Below are positions 34,086 to 43,156 of a DNA stretch of 64,000 nucleotides, one piece after another. The notes beneath the pieces are model-generated. The model had not been told where the DNA came from. It worked only from the letters and a program-made list of their open reading frames with translations, and ran no database searches. Origin of the DNA: an uncultured Clostridia bacterium (GTDB lineage Bacteria > Bacillota > Clostridia > Oscillospirales > Ruminococcaceae); NCBI GenBank assembly GCA_944382875.1, contig CALWNQ010000007.1:1-64000 (forward strand), written 5' to 3'. Both the position numbers and the translations under genes were made by a program. Position 1 is the first letter of the stretch, and each line of letters starts with the position of its first letter.

Positions 34086-35393
34086 ATGAAACAGGATACC
34101 ATCATCATTTTGGATCTTGGCAGCACTGAAAATCCCCGGATTGCCCGCCTGATCCGCAATCTTGGCGTATACAGCGAAATTTATCCGCACGACACCACAG
34201 TTGCACAACTGCAAAACTCCGGCAATATCAAAGGCATTATTTTAAACGGCGGCAAAAACCGCATTGTAGACGGCAAAGCAGTAGAAATTCTCGACGAAAT
34301 TTATGGAATGGGACTGCCCATCCTCGCGGTAGATCATCCCACCGCCAAAAGCGAAAACCGTCTGGAATCCTGGCCGGACAGCGACAAAGAAATCGAAGCT
34401 ACGCTCCGTTCCTTTCTGTTCAAGGATTGTAACGCCGAACCCAACTGGAATACCGAAAACTTCCTCTCTGATCAGATCGAACTGGTTCGCCGTCAGGTCG
34501 GAGACCGCAAGGTTCTGCTGGCTCTTTCCGGCGGCGTGGACAGTTCGGTTGTTGCCGCGCTACTGCTCAAAGCCATCGGCAATCAGCTGACCTGCGTCCA
34601 TGTCAACCACGGCCTGCTGCGCAAAGGGGAACCGGAACAGGTTGTGGAGGTGTTTCGCAATCAGCTCGGCGCCAATCTGGTGTATGTAGACGCCTCGGAA
34701 CGGTTTTTGACCAAACTGGAAGGCGTTGCCGATCCGGAACAAAAGCGCAAAATCATCGGCGCGGAATTTATCCGGGTATTTGAGGAAGAAGCCCGGAAAC
34801 TGGAAGGAATCGACTTCCTGGCACAGGGCACCATCTACCCCGACATCATCGAAAGCGGCACCAAGACTGCCAAAGCAGTCAAAGCGCATCACAATGTCGG
34901 CGGCCTGCCGGATGATCTGAAATTTGAGTTAGTAGAACCGCTGCGCCAACTGTTCAAGGATGAAGTTCGCGCCTGCGGCCTTGCACTGGGACTGCCTGAA
35001 TCGATGGTGTACCGTCAGCCGTTCCCTGGACCTGGACTCGGTGTCCGCTGTTTGGGTGCTATTACGCGTGACCGTCTGGAGGCTGTCCGTGAATCCGACG
35101 CCATCCTGCGGGAAGAATTCAAAAACGCGGGACTGGAAGGAAAAGTCTGGCAATATTTTACCGCTGTCCCGGACTTTAAATCGGTTGGTGTACGTGACAA
35201 CGCCCGTTGCTTTGAATATCCTGTTATTATCCGCGCAGTCAATACAATCGATGCCATGACAGCAACAGTTGCCGAAATTGACTGGCCGGTGCTCCATAAA
35301 ATTACCAACAGGATTTTGCAAGAAGTCAAAGGCGTCAACCGTGTCTGCTTCGACCTCTCACCCAAGCCCACCGCTACCATTGAATGGGAGTAA
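34086..35393 (+). CDS. guaA: GMP synthase with reduced glutaminase domain
   Basis: 435 residues from ATG 34086 (AGAAGGA upstream). Normal GuaA has about 510-525. The ATP-pyrophosphatase domain is complete (LALSGGVDSSVVAALL near 150, then HVNHGLLRKGE and QGTIYPDIIES), as is the C-terminal dimerisation domain ending FDLSPKPTATIEWE. The N-terminal class I amidotransferase is cut: GIILNGGKNRI and GLPILAV align with the usual start, but the Cys loop is AVDHPTAK. The segment up to and including the His-Glu pair is missing, and it resumes at the usual FLF..C.....W...NF. It should need free ammonia or a partner glutaminase. No frameshift or stop is present. Confidence 0.9.
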   Translation: MKQDTIIILDLGSTENPRIARLIRNLGVYSEIYPHDTTVAQLQNSGNIKGIILNGGKNRIVDGKAVEILDEIYGMGLPILAVDHPTAKSENRLESWPDSDKEIEATLRSFLFKDCNAEPNWNTENFLSDQIELVRRQVGDRKVLLALSGGVDSSVVAALLLKAIGNQLTCVHVNHGLLRKGEPEQVVEVFRNQLGANLVYVDASERFLTKLEGVADPEQKRKIIGAEFIRVFEEEARKLEGIDFLAQGTIYPDIIESGTKTAKAVKAHHNVGGLPDDLKFELVEPLRQLFKDEVRACGLALGLPESMVYRQPFPGPGLGVRCLGAITRDRLEAVRESDAILREEFKNAGLEGKVWQYFTAVPDFKSVGVRDNARCFEYPVIIRAVNTIDAMTATVAEIDWPVLHKITNRILQEVKGVNRVCFDLSPKPTATIEWE

Positions 35394-35409
35394 CTTTTCC
35401 TATAACAAA

Positions 35410-35447
35410 CCCACCGACTGGAATCGACAGCCGGTGGGTATTTTTTT
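35410..35447 (+). terminator. Terminator of guaA
   Basis: CCCACCGACTG / CAGCCGGTGGG stem followed by TATTTTTTT. Confidence 0.88.
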
Positions 35448-36360
35448 ATTCGTACCAGGCGAGCTTTTCGTACTCGTCCAGCATAATGTGGTAATTTTCA
35501 AGCGGCATCCCCGCAAAGATACAGTTGGAGGTGGAGAAGATATACTTTCCGCCGGGTTTGCCGTGCTGAATCGCATACCGGACCGATTCCCGGATGACCT
35601 CCGGCTCAGAATCCTGGAGTGCTGCCGACTTCACATTTCCCATGAGAATCAGCCGGTCACCGTACTGCTTTTTAACTTCTGCAATATCCATGTGACCCTG
35701 CGGGTCAACTGACTGGTAGCCGTCCAACCCGGTGGAAACCAGCTGGTCGAGGATTTTCCGCAGATCACCATCCGAATGGAGAATCGCTTTGAGTCCCAGG
35801 TCGTGAATCGCTCCCACAATCTCAGTGAGGTAGGGAGTGACAAACTCCGCAAACATAGTCGGACTGATAAACGGTCCTTCATTAAAACCATAGTCGCTGT
35901 TGATGCAGATGAACTCGGCACCGGCATCCGCCTGCTTCTTGGCCAATTCAATCGAATCGCGACATTTTACTTTGGCTTCTTCATGGAGCTTTTCGGGATT
36001 CTCAAACAAATCCACCACAAAATCCATGATCTTATCTCCGGGCGGCATCCAGAAAGTGCCTTCTCCATTATAGGTAAACACCATTGCCTTATCCGCAAAG
36101 CGGCGACGTGCTGCCGGGATAAAGGGCAGAGAAATGGGGACCGCAGCCCAATGGTAACGGTCGACAATCTTCTCCCACATATCCAGATGTGCTTCGGTCA
36201 ACCGCTCCTGTTCCGCTTTGGAAGCTTCCCAGTATCCGCTCAGATCGGGAAATCCTTCTCCGAACGCCTCTTTTGCGAGCTGGAAATCCAGCTCAAAATG
36301 TGGCACCTTGTCCGGACATTTTCCAGCCAGAACCGCCTGCATCCGCTCTCTTCCGGTCAT
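35446..36360 (-). CDS. Uroporphyrinogen decarboxylase family protein (second of a pair)
   Basis: 304 residues, ATG 36360 with AAGGAG about 9 bases upstream. URO-D fold: it begins MTGRERMQAVLAGKCPDKVP, the usual start of MtaA/UROD-like proteins. ILHSDGDLRKIL near residue 200 replaces the HxCG zinc pattern with HSDG, and ILMGNVKSAAL follows. It lies 12 bases after the other UROD-like gene and is surely co-expressed. Probably a corrinoid-linked methyltransferase or an enzyme of unknown reaction; not HemE by context. Confidence 0.82.
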   Translation of the reverse strand: MTGRERMQAVLAGKCPDKVPHFELDFQLAKEAFGEGFPDLSGYWEASKAEQERLTEAHLDMWEKIVDRYHWAAVPISLPFIPAARRRFADKAMVFTYNGEGTFWMPPGDKIMDFVVDLFENPEKLHEEAKVKCRDSIELAKKQADAGAEFICINSDYGFNEGPFISPTMFAEFVTPYLTEIVGAIHDLGLKAILHSDGDLRKILDQLVSTGLDGYQSVDPQGHMDIAEVKKQYGDRLILMGNVKSAALQDSEPEVIRESVRYAIQHGKPGGKYIFSTSNCIFAGMPLENYHIMLDEYEKLAWYE

Positions 36361-36372
36361 GCTGCCATCTCC

Positions 36373-37482
36373 TTAATATTGTCCGTATTTGTCTACCAGT
36401 TCACGCACCCGGCGCAGACGGCGGACCGTCGAACCGGGAACCACCTGGTCCGCAACACCCAGCACATAATTCGGGGTTTTGGTCATCACTTCGATGCAGT
36501 GCATCAGATGTGCGTCAAAATCCTCATCGCTGAAGCTGTCCTCCCGGAACAGGCCGCCCGGCATACCGCCCCAGATAATGGTTTCCGGCAGCACCAGATC
36601 CCGCACCTCGCCAATTTCCACATCGCCGACCGGCTTGGGGGTTACCGCTTCAATCACATCAAATCCGGAGCGTTTGGAAAGCTCTCCGATCAGACCACGG
36701 ACCGTGCCGTCCTGATGGACAAAGGAATATTTTCCGGCTGCACGGATTCGATCGGTCCATTTTTTGTGATATCCCTCCATCAGCTCATAAAACGGCTTAA
36801 CACATTCCGAGGTGATGTTTTCGGGGATCATAATACACTCGGCGGGGGATTTGATAACCAATTCGCAGGCTTCGTCAAACTTTTTCTCCATCCGGCTGAG
36901 GCAGTCGAGGACAGTTTCTTCCTCGTCCATTAGCATATAGGTAAAGTTTTCCACTCCGCTTGCCAGTGCAATCAGATGCATCAGGGGACTTTTGGGGGTA
37001 TAACAGAGGACAACGCCGTTATCACCAATGGTTTTATACCGGGTTTCCGCAAACGCATACTCCGGCGCATAGGTAGTGTTTTCCAGCATTTCGCAGTACA
37101 GTTTGAGATCATCGGCGGTTTCCACCATGTGTTTCAGAACACCCTGGCTGTAACTTGTGCGGCTGAATTCCGAAATTTCCACAAGTTCCTTGCCGCCGGG
37201 GCAGCAGAGGCGCTGTGTCGTACGGTTGCCGTCTTTTTCCCACTTGGTTTCATAACCGGGGGTTGTACCGGAAAAAGGCTGGAACCCCTGCAAATAAAAT
37301 CCGATCCCCAAATCCCGGTGCAGCTTCTGCAAGCCGTTATCGGCAAAAGTGTTTTTGTATTCTTCCGGATATTTTCCGTCCACCTCCAGCCCATAGGTCC
37401 AATAGGCCAAGTCGGCACACCAGGGCAGCTGGTCTGGTTGTTTTCTTTGCAAAATCGAAAGAACCCGCTCGCGTTCTGTCAT
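36373..37482 (-). CDS. Uroporphyrinogen decarboxylase family protein (first of a pair)
   Basis: 369 residues, ATG 37482 with GGAAGGAG 8 bases upstream. It opens MTERERVLSILQRKQPDQLP, then LAYWTYGLEVDGKYPEEY. The site corresponding to the methyltransferase zinc motif is FVHQDGTVRGLIGEL, so the Cys is replaced here as well. WGGMPGGLFREDSF and VADQVVPGS follow. It forms a two-gene operon with the downstream paralogue. No corrinoid protein or transporter is next to it, so the substrate is unknown. Confidence 0.82.
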   Translation of the reverse strand: MTERERVLSILQRKQPDQLPWCADLAYWTYGLEVDGKYPEEYKNTFADNGLQKLHRDLGIGFYLQGFQPFSGTTPGYETKWEKDGNRTTQRLCCPGGKELVEISEFSRTSYSQGVLKHMVETADDLKLYCEMLENTTYAPEYAFAETRYKTIGDNGVVLCYTPKSPLMHLIALASGVENFTYMLMDEEETVLDCLSRMEKKFDEACELVIKSPAECIMIPENITSECVKPFYELMEGYHKKWTDRIRAAGKYSFVHQDGTVRGLIGELSKRSGFDVIEAVTPKPVGDVEIGEVRDLVLPETIIWGGMPGGLFREDSFSDEDFDAHLMHCIEVMTKTPNYVLGVADQVVPGSTVRRLRRVRELVDKYGQY

Positions 37483-37621
37483 ATTTCATGCTCCTTCCGT
37501 AAAATCCCATTCTTCTTATTTTCAGTATAAACAATCCAGGCTGCTTTTTCATTCAAAATTATCCGGAGTACAAATTTATATTCCAATAAAATACACCGCC
37601 CTGCTTATTTTTTGTGAAATC

Positions 37622-37650
37622 TTGACGGAAACTTTCCGTTTTGGTATCAT
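37622..37650 (+). promoter_or_regulatory. Promoter of the acetyltransferase pair
   Basis: TTGACG (37622-37627), 17 bases, TATCAT (37645-37650). Confidence 0.65.
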
Positions 37651-37668
37651 AGGAATGAGGTGATGCTG

Positions 37669-38163
37669 ATGGAATACCGTTTGTTTCAATCAGGCGACGA
37701 CCTGCGGCAAGTAAGCCGCATTTATGCCCAAAGCTGGAAATCCGCCTACCGCGGTATCGTCCCCCAGGACTATCTGGATGCACTGCCCGAAGACCGATGG
37801 GTAAAACCTCTCTCTCGTGATGTCGATTGCCTCTGGCTCGCGTTCAATGGAACCTTGCCGGTTGGTGCCGCCACTTTTGGCCCCGCAAGAGACAAAGCAA
37901 TGGCAGGGTGGGGAGAATTGGTTTCCATTTACCTGCTGCCGGAATATCAGGGAAAAGGGATTGGCACAGCACTTTTTCAAAAAGCTGTCCATTCTCTGCA
38001 AAACTGCGGCTACACGAATCTGTATCTTTGGGTTTTGGAAGAAAATCATAACGCCCGCCGGTTTTACGAAAAGATGGGATGGAAACCGAATGGCGACCGG
38101 CTTTCTGCTCTGATCGGCGGCAAAGAATTGATTGAAATTCGCTATATTTTTACTACATCATAA
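37669..38163 (+). CDS. GNAT-family N-acetyltransferase
   Basis: 164 residues from ATG 37669 with GAGG 8 bases upstream; the GTG at 37660 and ATG at 37663 are too close to that site. The GNAT core is LVSIYLLPEYQGKGIGTALF near residue 90, with the acetyl-CoA loop QGKGIG, and LWVLEENHNARRFYEKMGW is the C-terminal motif B. The acceptor is unknown. It is followed 10 bases later by a larger Eis-like acetyltransferase gene, so the two form an operon. Confidence 0.9.
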   Translation: MEYRLFQSGDDLRQVSRIYAQSWKSAYRGIVPQDYLDALPEDRWVKPLSRDVDCLWLAFNGTLPVGAATFGPARDKAMAGWGELVSIYLLPEYQGKGIGTALFQKAVHSLQNCGYTNLYLWVLEENHNARRFYEKMGWKPNGDRLSALIGGKELIEIRYIFTTS

Positions 38164-38173
38164 GGAGGACACC

Positions 38174-39442
38174 ATGAAAATCCGCACATTGGAACCAAAT
38201 GAAGGCTGGCGCGCTACACAGGTGGCCGCTGTCTGCTTTGAATTTCCGTTCAATCTGGAAGAAGAACGCGCCAAAGCGGAGGCAATGACCGCAGAAGAAA
38301 TCGAGGCCGCCAAAAACCCGCCCAAAACCGATGGGTACCCACTTCCTTCGGATAGTTTTCCGGCACACACCGTTTGGGGATGCTTTTCCGATGATGAAAA
38401 AACGCTGATGGGAAGTATTGGCATTACCAACTACACCTGTCGGTTTGACGGAAATGCCGTTCTGATGGGTGGTATCGGAGGGGTTTCTACTCTGCCGGCT
38501 TACCGCCGCGGCGGTACCATCCGGAAATGTTTTGAAGCAGCACTGCCGGATTTATATGAAAAAGGATTTGTCTTTTCCACCCTTTATCCGTTCAGCCGGG
38601 CTTATTACCGGAAATTTGGCTATGAAAACGGTGCCTTTGTCCGGGAACTGACCGTTGACATCGAAGCGCTTCCGTCTCAGCCGGTTGGCGGAACGATCGA
38701 ACAGCTTTTCCCCGGCGACGATCTTTCCCCGCTGCTCGAAATATACAACGAATTTTACAAAACGTATAATCTTTCCGTATATCGCAGAGAGTATGATCCT
38801 GCGCTCGTCAAAGAAAATCTGCTGGCGCAGCAGCGGTACATCTATCTCTGGCGGAACGAGCAAGGAAAACCGCGCGGCTTCTTTATCTCCAAAAAGACAG
38901 ATGGCGGCGTTTTGAACTGTACCTACACTTTCCCGCTCCGCAACGGATTCCTGGCGCTGGATGTCCGCGCTTACCAGGCGCTTTTTGCTTTTATTCGCAG
39001 CGCTTTTGCTGCTCACTACCAGAAAGTAAAATTCGCTGTTCCGGATGTTGTACGGCTGGATTCGTTGTTCCCTGAAGGAAACTTGGTGGGAATCCATTTG
39101 GACTACAACGGCATGGTGCGGGTGGTCCATTTAGAAAAGGCGCTGGAGCTTTGCCGGTGCAGGGGAGAGGGAACTCTCAAAATAGAAGTCACCGACCCGC
39201 AGATTCCACAGAACACCGGTACCTGGCGGATGGATTTTGCCAAAGGTCAACCCAACCGAGTCACTAAAACGAATGATGCCCCCGACATTTCGATGCCGGT
39301 TAGTGCGTTTGCACCGCTCATCTGCGGTATTCGGACGGCGGAAGAACTTTCCATGATGCCGGAAGTAACCGTGCACAATCCGGATGCACCATTTGAATCG
39401 GTATTCTATTGCAAACCTTGTTTTCTGACGGAATTGTTCTGA
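38174..39442 (+). CDS. Eis-like GNAT acetyltransferase
   Basis: 422 residues from ATG 38174 with AAGGAGG upstream. N-terminal GNAT domain with VLMGGIGGVSTLPAYRRGGT, in which RRGG is the acetyl-CoA loop, and STLYPFSRAYYRKFGYE. A second degenerate GNAT lobe follows, and the C-terminal about 100 residues resemble the sterol-carrier-like domain of Eis proteins (CGIRTAEELSMM near the end). Eis-type enzymes acetylate amines, including aminoglycosides in mycobacteria. A resistance role here is not shown. Second gene of a two-gene unit. Confidence 0.88.
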   Translation: MKIRTLEPNEGWRATQVAAVCFEFPFNLEEERAKAEAMTAEEIEAAKNPPKTDGYPLPSDSFPAHTVWGCFSDDEKTLMGSIGITNYTCRFDGNAVLMGGIGGVSTLPAYRRGGTIRKCFEAALPDLYEKGFVFSTLYPFSRAYYRKFGYENGAFVRELTVDIEALPSQPVGGTIEQLFPGDDLSPLLEIYNEFYKTYNLSVYRREYDPALVKENLLAQQRYIYLWRNEQGKPRGFFISKKTDGGVLNCTYTFPLRNGFLALDVRAYQALFAFIRSAFAAHYQKVKFAVPDVVRLDSLFPEGNLVGIHLDYNGMVRVVHLEKALELCRCRGEGTLKIEVTDPQIPQNTGTWRMDFAKGQPNRVTKTNDAPDISMPVSAFAPLICGIRTAEELSMMPEVTVHNPDAPFESVFYCKPCFLTELF

Positions 39443-39450
39443 ATGATGAG

Positions 39451-39479
39451 AAAGACGGCACGAAAATGTGCCGTCTTTT
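39451..39479. terminator. Bidirectional terminator
   Basis: AAAGACGGCAC / GTGCCGTCTTT stem between the Eis-like gene and the convergent BlaR1-like gene. Confidence 0.82.
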
Positions 39480-39485
39480 GTATTA

Positions 39486-42400
39486 TCAACCCAAATTTAT
39501 ACTATTTGCAATCGCAGCAGCACTCTCCTGCGATACAGCTTCGGTAAACGAAATGGCAATATACCGCAAAATATCCAGATTATAGGAAAGAATTCCCGGC
39601 ATTTGGATGATGGGACCTGCCGCACCGTTGTCGGTATGCTGAATCAATACGGTTGCGGTTTCCGTAACAGGAATTCCGTTCGAATTGATGCTGCCCTGTT
39701 TGATTGGCGTGTATTCGTTATTCCAGTTGGTCACCGAACTGAGCATCAGCTCGCTGTAAACCGAAATCGGGAAATTCTCACCAACCGCTTCCGGATAATA
39801 GGTAAAGGCATTCTGGGTGATGGTGCCCATCGGCTGCCCGAGTTCATCCAAAATATTTGCCTGCCCACCGGTAAGCATCCCATCCTCCGGCATAATCTGC
39901 CAGTTTTCCGGAAGAGTGAGGGTAAGAAAAAACTCCCTGCCATGTGCTTCTGAATAATGCAGCGTCCACTGCCGTCCCTGCTGTTCCGCCTGGACCGTCG
40001 TTTCGAAAGGCCAGGGCTGCCGCACCATTTGGCCATCCTGATACACCCAGCTTGCATACCAGCCGGCTGTTTCATGGATGAGATTCTCCTCCGGTTTCTC
40101 GTAAAACCGGAGATACATCGAAACGGTGCTGCCTTCGGTCCAGCCATTTGGCGCCGCCAATACCGAATAGGTTTTTCCCGCCTCCCAGCCAGTTTCATTT
40201 TGTTCCGCAAAAAGATCGACATTGCTGGTAAACCCACCGGCACCATCCGCAATTTGAGCGCTGGCCTGAATTTCAAGCGGATGCTCTTTCGGCAGCTCGG
40301 CCGGCAAAGCAAAGGATACGCTCCCATTTGTAAATATAATATTTTTCAATACATATTGTAATGTCGCTGGCTCATTGATTCCATTGGAATAGCCGGACAA
40401 AGATTCTTCCCAATACATTTGATAGAGTTTCCAGTCTCCGTTTTTCTCGGCGCACAGGAATATGCGGGAGTATCGTCCTTCTTCCAGCTGAGGCGCCAAA
40501 GCAGCCAGTGCCTGGGAATAGGTCATATCCACATCCGCTCGAACAGCCACATAGTCCGTAAGACCAAAGCTTTTCGCATCAGCTGTCACCTGAGATGGAA
40601 TCGTATTGCCGGACAGCGTTTCAAGCGTATACACGATATAGCTTTGGATATATTCGCCCTGTTCCGCCATTTGCAACTCATTTTGAACTGAGTTTTGCAG
40701 CTGCCCGCTCTCACTGCAAAGCGCTGTCAGCGAATCCGAATCCCCGGCGATACTCCAGGCATAGTAATGGGAAACCGCTTCTTCGGCTGGATTTTCTGGG
40801 ATATCCTCCAACTGGAATGTGCGATCGCCAACCCTCAGGCTGGTTTCGCCCGCATAAGAATAATCGCCCCAGTCCGGAGATGTTTGCGCAATGGTTTCAC
40901 CATCAACAATCCCATTCAGGAGATCCAGCAAAGAGGAAAGCTCCTCTACAGATTTTACCCGAACATCCGGTATTTCGAGCCATTCCTCCGCCCATGTTCG
41001 GTCATAAATCAGCGCTTCGGATGGAAACTGATAGGCAATTTCATCTGCATTATCAATCAGTGCCAGCAGCAGGACCGCATTTTTTTCATAGGGAAGAAGA
41101 TCCGGTGCATCCTCCGCAAAATTGACTGTCAATCCATAAGGTTGTGCATCCGTTTTCAAAGAAAAACTGCCCCGCGTCTGCGGAAAATCAAGCGCATCCA
41201 GCAAATTTCCGACAGCGGACTTTTTGCCGATATACTCCGTGCGAAGAGAAAAGAGAATTTCCGTCTGATTTTCCCTAGCAGAAACCGGTGTCAAAGCAAA
41301 CAGCCAGAAAACAGATGCGGCAAGTTCATCCTCCGTTTTTCCCAGTACCAGGTAGATGCCCTCCTGATTTTCAGGCTGCAGAATATAACAGATTTCAGAG
41401 CCTTCCTCCTGCACCCGCCATGTCTGCACAGCATTTTTCCGCAGGTTCCGGATTGTCTGTTCCTGCTCCTCATCCAGCAAGACGAACCAGTCATCGAAAT
41501 TTTCCGGTGTCAGCTCAAATGGTTCCGCTGTTCCCAAAATCGTCCATTCCGTGTTGGGATCACCGCCCAATGAAGAGTCATTGGATTGCAGCAATGTATG
41601 CTGCTCCGTCAACTGATACCGCGGCGCTCCTTCTACCTTAAGATGGAACGAAATCTGAGGCGACTGGTATGGGATCGCGTCAACCTCATACTCCTGCCCG
41701 AAAGGAGATTCCGTTACCGTTTTGTCTGATTTTTTGGGATTTGCCGCCAGCAGGAAAACCGCTGCTGCCACGGCAATCACCGCCGCAATCAGCACCCAAA
41801 AGGCCGGTTTGCGGTAGGAAAGGACATTTTTGATCCGGCTTTTGGTGTCGCCCTCACCGAAAGCCAGCGGGGTACCGCCCACCCATCTCCGGCCGGACGC
41901 CAGCGAGAGCAGGGAAGTGGAATAATCCTTTTTAACTTCATTGCCCAGCTTTTTGAGCACCGCCTCGTCACAGGACATCTCCATATCCCGGCTGCTCACA
42001 AAAAAGGCGAGCCAGACCAGAGGATTAAACCAATGCAGACAGAGCGCCGCAAACGCTGCCAACCGGGCCAGGTAATCTTTCCGGCGGATGTGGGTTTGCT
42101 CATGGAGCAGAATATAACGCCGCTCTTTTTCAGACAATCCCTCCGGCAGATAGATTTTCGGCCGGAAAATTCCCAGTACAAAGGCTGTTTGCAACCCTCT
42201 TGCGTGATAAATATTTGCTTCCTCCCAAACGGCACCCCGCAGTTTTTTCCGCAGCCGCACAAAAGAAATCAGGCTGATTCCCAGCAAAAGCATGCAGCCG
42301 ACGAGCCAAATTGTTCCCAGTACCTGCGAAAGATCCAACGAAAAATCTGTCGGCACAGTGACGCCCTCATAATAATGGCTGCCCAGATATTCATTGACCG

Positions 42401-42671
42401 GTGTATCAATGACAGGAATGTTGGTATTTACCTGAAAGGGAAGTCCCGCCTGACCAGTTGGTTCCACCACCTGTGCGCTTGGAATCAGGCTGAGCACACT
42501 TTCAAAGGAAAAAGGACAAAGCAAACGGAACAGCACCACACTCCATAAAGCATAGGAAAAAACACGCGGTGCTTTTTTCAAAAGCAGCCGAATCAGCAGC
42601 ACTGCCAGAATACAAAGACTTGCCGTTCCAGTCATCTGCAAAATTGTATGAAATATTGTAGAAATCGGCAT
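39486..42671 (-). CDS. BlaR1-like M56 metalloprotease sensor with very long extracellular region
   Basis: 1061 residues, ATG 42671. Four membrane helices lie in the first 310 residues; the zinc protease motif RYILLHEQTHIRRKD is at about 185-199 and DEAVLKKLG about 235 follows, as in MecR1/BlaR1. After the last helix (about 290-310) a predicted extracellular part of about 745 residues remains. It contains a DUF4825-like stretch (YIGKKSAVGNLLDAL, about 475) and repeats of unknown type, but I see no penicillin-binding domain. It probably senses a cell-envelope signal and cleaves the BlaI-type repressor encoded 2 bases upstream. The ligand is unknown. Confidence 0.85.
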   Translation of the reverse strand: MPISTIFHTILQMTGTASLCILAVLLIRLLLKKAPRVFSYALWSVVLFRLLCPFSFESVLSLIPSAQVVEPTGQAGLPFQVNTNIPVIDTPVNEYLGSHYYEGVTVPTDFSLDLSQVLGTIWLVGCMLLLGISLISFVRLRKKLRGAVWEEANIYHARGLQTAFVLGIFRPKIYLPEGLSEKERRYILLHEQTHIRRKDYLARLAAFAALCLHWFNPLVWLAFFVSSRDMEMSCDEAVLKKLGNEVKKDYSTSLLSLASGRRWVGGTPLAFGEGDTKSRIKNVLSYRKPAFWVLIAAVIAVAAAVFLLAANPKKSDKTVTESPFGQEYEVDAIPYQSPQISFHLKVEGAPRYQLTEQHTLLQSNDSSLGGDPNTEWTILGTAEPFELTPENFDDWFVLLDEEQEQTIRNLRKNAVQTWRVQEEGSEICYILQPENQEGIYLVLGKTEDELAASVFWLFALTPVSARENQTEILFSLRTEYIGKKSAVGNLLDALDFPQTRGSFSLKTDAQPYGLTVNFAEDAPDLLPYEKNAVLLLALIDNADEIAYQFPSEALIYDRTWAEEWLEIPDVRVKSVEELSSLLDLLNGIVDGETIAQTSPDWGDYSYAGETSLRVGDRTFQLEDIPENPAEEAVSHYYAWSIAGDSDSLTALCSESGQLQNSVQNELQMAEQGEYIQSYIVYTLETLSGNTIPSQVTADAKSFGLTDYVAVRADVDMTYSQALAALAPQLEEGRYSRIFLCAEKNGDWKLYQMYWEESLSGYSNGINEPATLQYVLKNIIFTNGSVSFALPAELPKEHPLEIQASAQIADGAGGFTSNVDLFAEQNETGWEAGKTYSVLAAPNGWTEGSTVSMYLRFYEKPEENLIHETAGWYASWVYQDGQMVRQPWPFETTVQAEQQGRQWTLHYSEAHGREFFLTLTLPENWQIMPEDGMLTGGQANILDELGQPMGTITQNAFTYYPEAVGENFPISVYSELMLSSVTNWNNEYTPIKQGSINSNGIPVTETATVLIQHTDNGAAGPIIQMPGILSYNLDILRYIAISFTEAVSQESAAAIANSINLG

Positions 42672-42673
42672 GA

Positions 42674-43036
42674 TTATTCCTCCTTGTATTCATCAATCAG
42701 CTTTTGCAGTGCTTCCACTTCCTCTGTTTTGAGTTTATTCCGCCGTGTAAAAGCCGTCAGAAAGCGCGGCAGGGAACCGCCAAAGCTTTTGTCGATCAGT
42801 TCCTCTCCCTGCATCGCATGGAATTCTTCTCGTTTGATTTTGGCGGAAACAATCCCACCGTTGTTTTCAAAGATTTTTCGTTCGCACAATCGTTTCAGCA
42901 TAGTATAAGTCGTCGATTTTTTCCAATTAAATGCTTCTTCACAGAGCTTGACCAGTTCGCCGGAACTGACCGGTTCCTGCTTCCAGATCAGCTCCGCAAA
43001 TTTTTCTTCCATTTCGCCCAGTTTATACGGCTCCAT
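42674..43036 (-). CDS. BlaI/MecI-family transcriptional repressor
   Basis: 120 residues, ATG 43036 with GGAGGG 8 bases upstream. The winged helix occupies about 5-75: EMEEKFAELIWKQEPVSS, then WKKSTTYTMLKRLCERKIF, typical of BlaI/CopY/MecI. The C-terminal half would dimerise and carry the protease site. It is first in a two-gene operon with the M56 sensor. The promoter upstream overlaps a dyad with TCTAA half-sites, the expected self-operator. Confidence 0.93.
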   Translation of the reverse strand: MEPYKLGEMEEKFAELIWKQEPVSSGELVKLCEEAFNWKKSTTYTMLKRLCERKIFENNGGIVSAKIKREEFHAMQGEELIDKSFGGSLPRFLTAFTRRNKLKTEEVEALQKLIDEYKEE

Positions 43037-43079
43037 CTTGAAATCCCTCCATTTGGTCTAACGATATTCGACTACGCCT

Positions 43080-43110
43080 TTAGTCTAACACAATTAGACC
43101 AACCTGTCAA
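43080..43110 (-). promoter_or_regulatory. Promoter and operator of the BlaI/M56 operon
   Basis: Minus strand TTGACA (43105-43110), 17 bases, TAGACT (43082-43087). The dyad AGTCTAA-CACAA-TTAGACC... (43082-43100) covers the -10 and spacer, and another TGGTCTAA half-site lies at 43054-43061. BlaI-type repressors are known to bind such promoter-overlapping dyads. Confidence 0.7.
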
Positions 43111-43122
43111 GCTGTTTAAAAT

Positions 43123-43151
43123 AAAAAAGACAGGGAATTTTTCCCTGTCTT
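43123..43151 (-). terminator. Terminator of the rsmI unit
   Basis: GACAGGGAA / TTCCCTGTC stem with six T on the minus strand, between rsmI and the BlaI promoter. Confidence 0.85.
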
Positions 43152-43156
43152 CATGT

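Noticed and set aside
34086-35393. guaA as a frameshifted pseudogene
   Set aside because: The reading frame is open to the normal end and all synthetase motifs are intact, so it is an internal deletion, not a broken gene.
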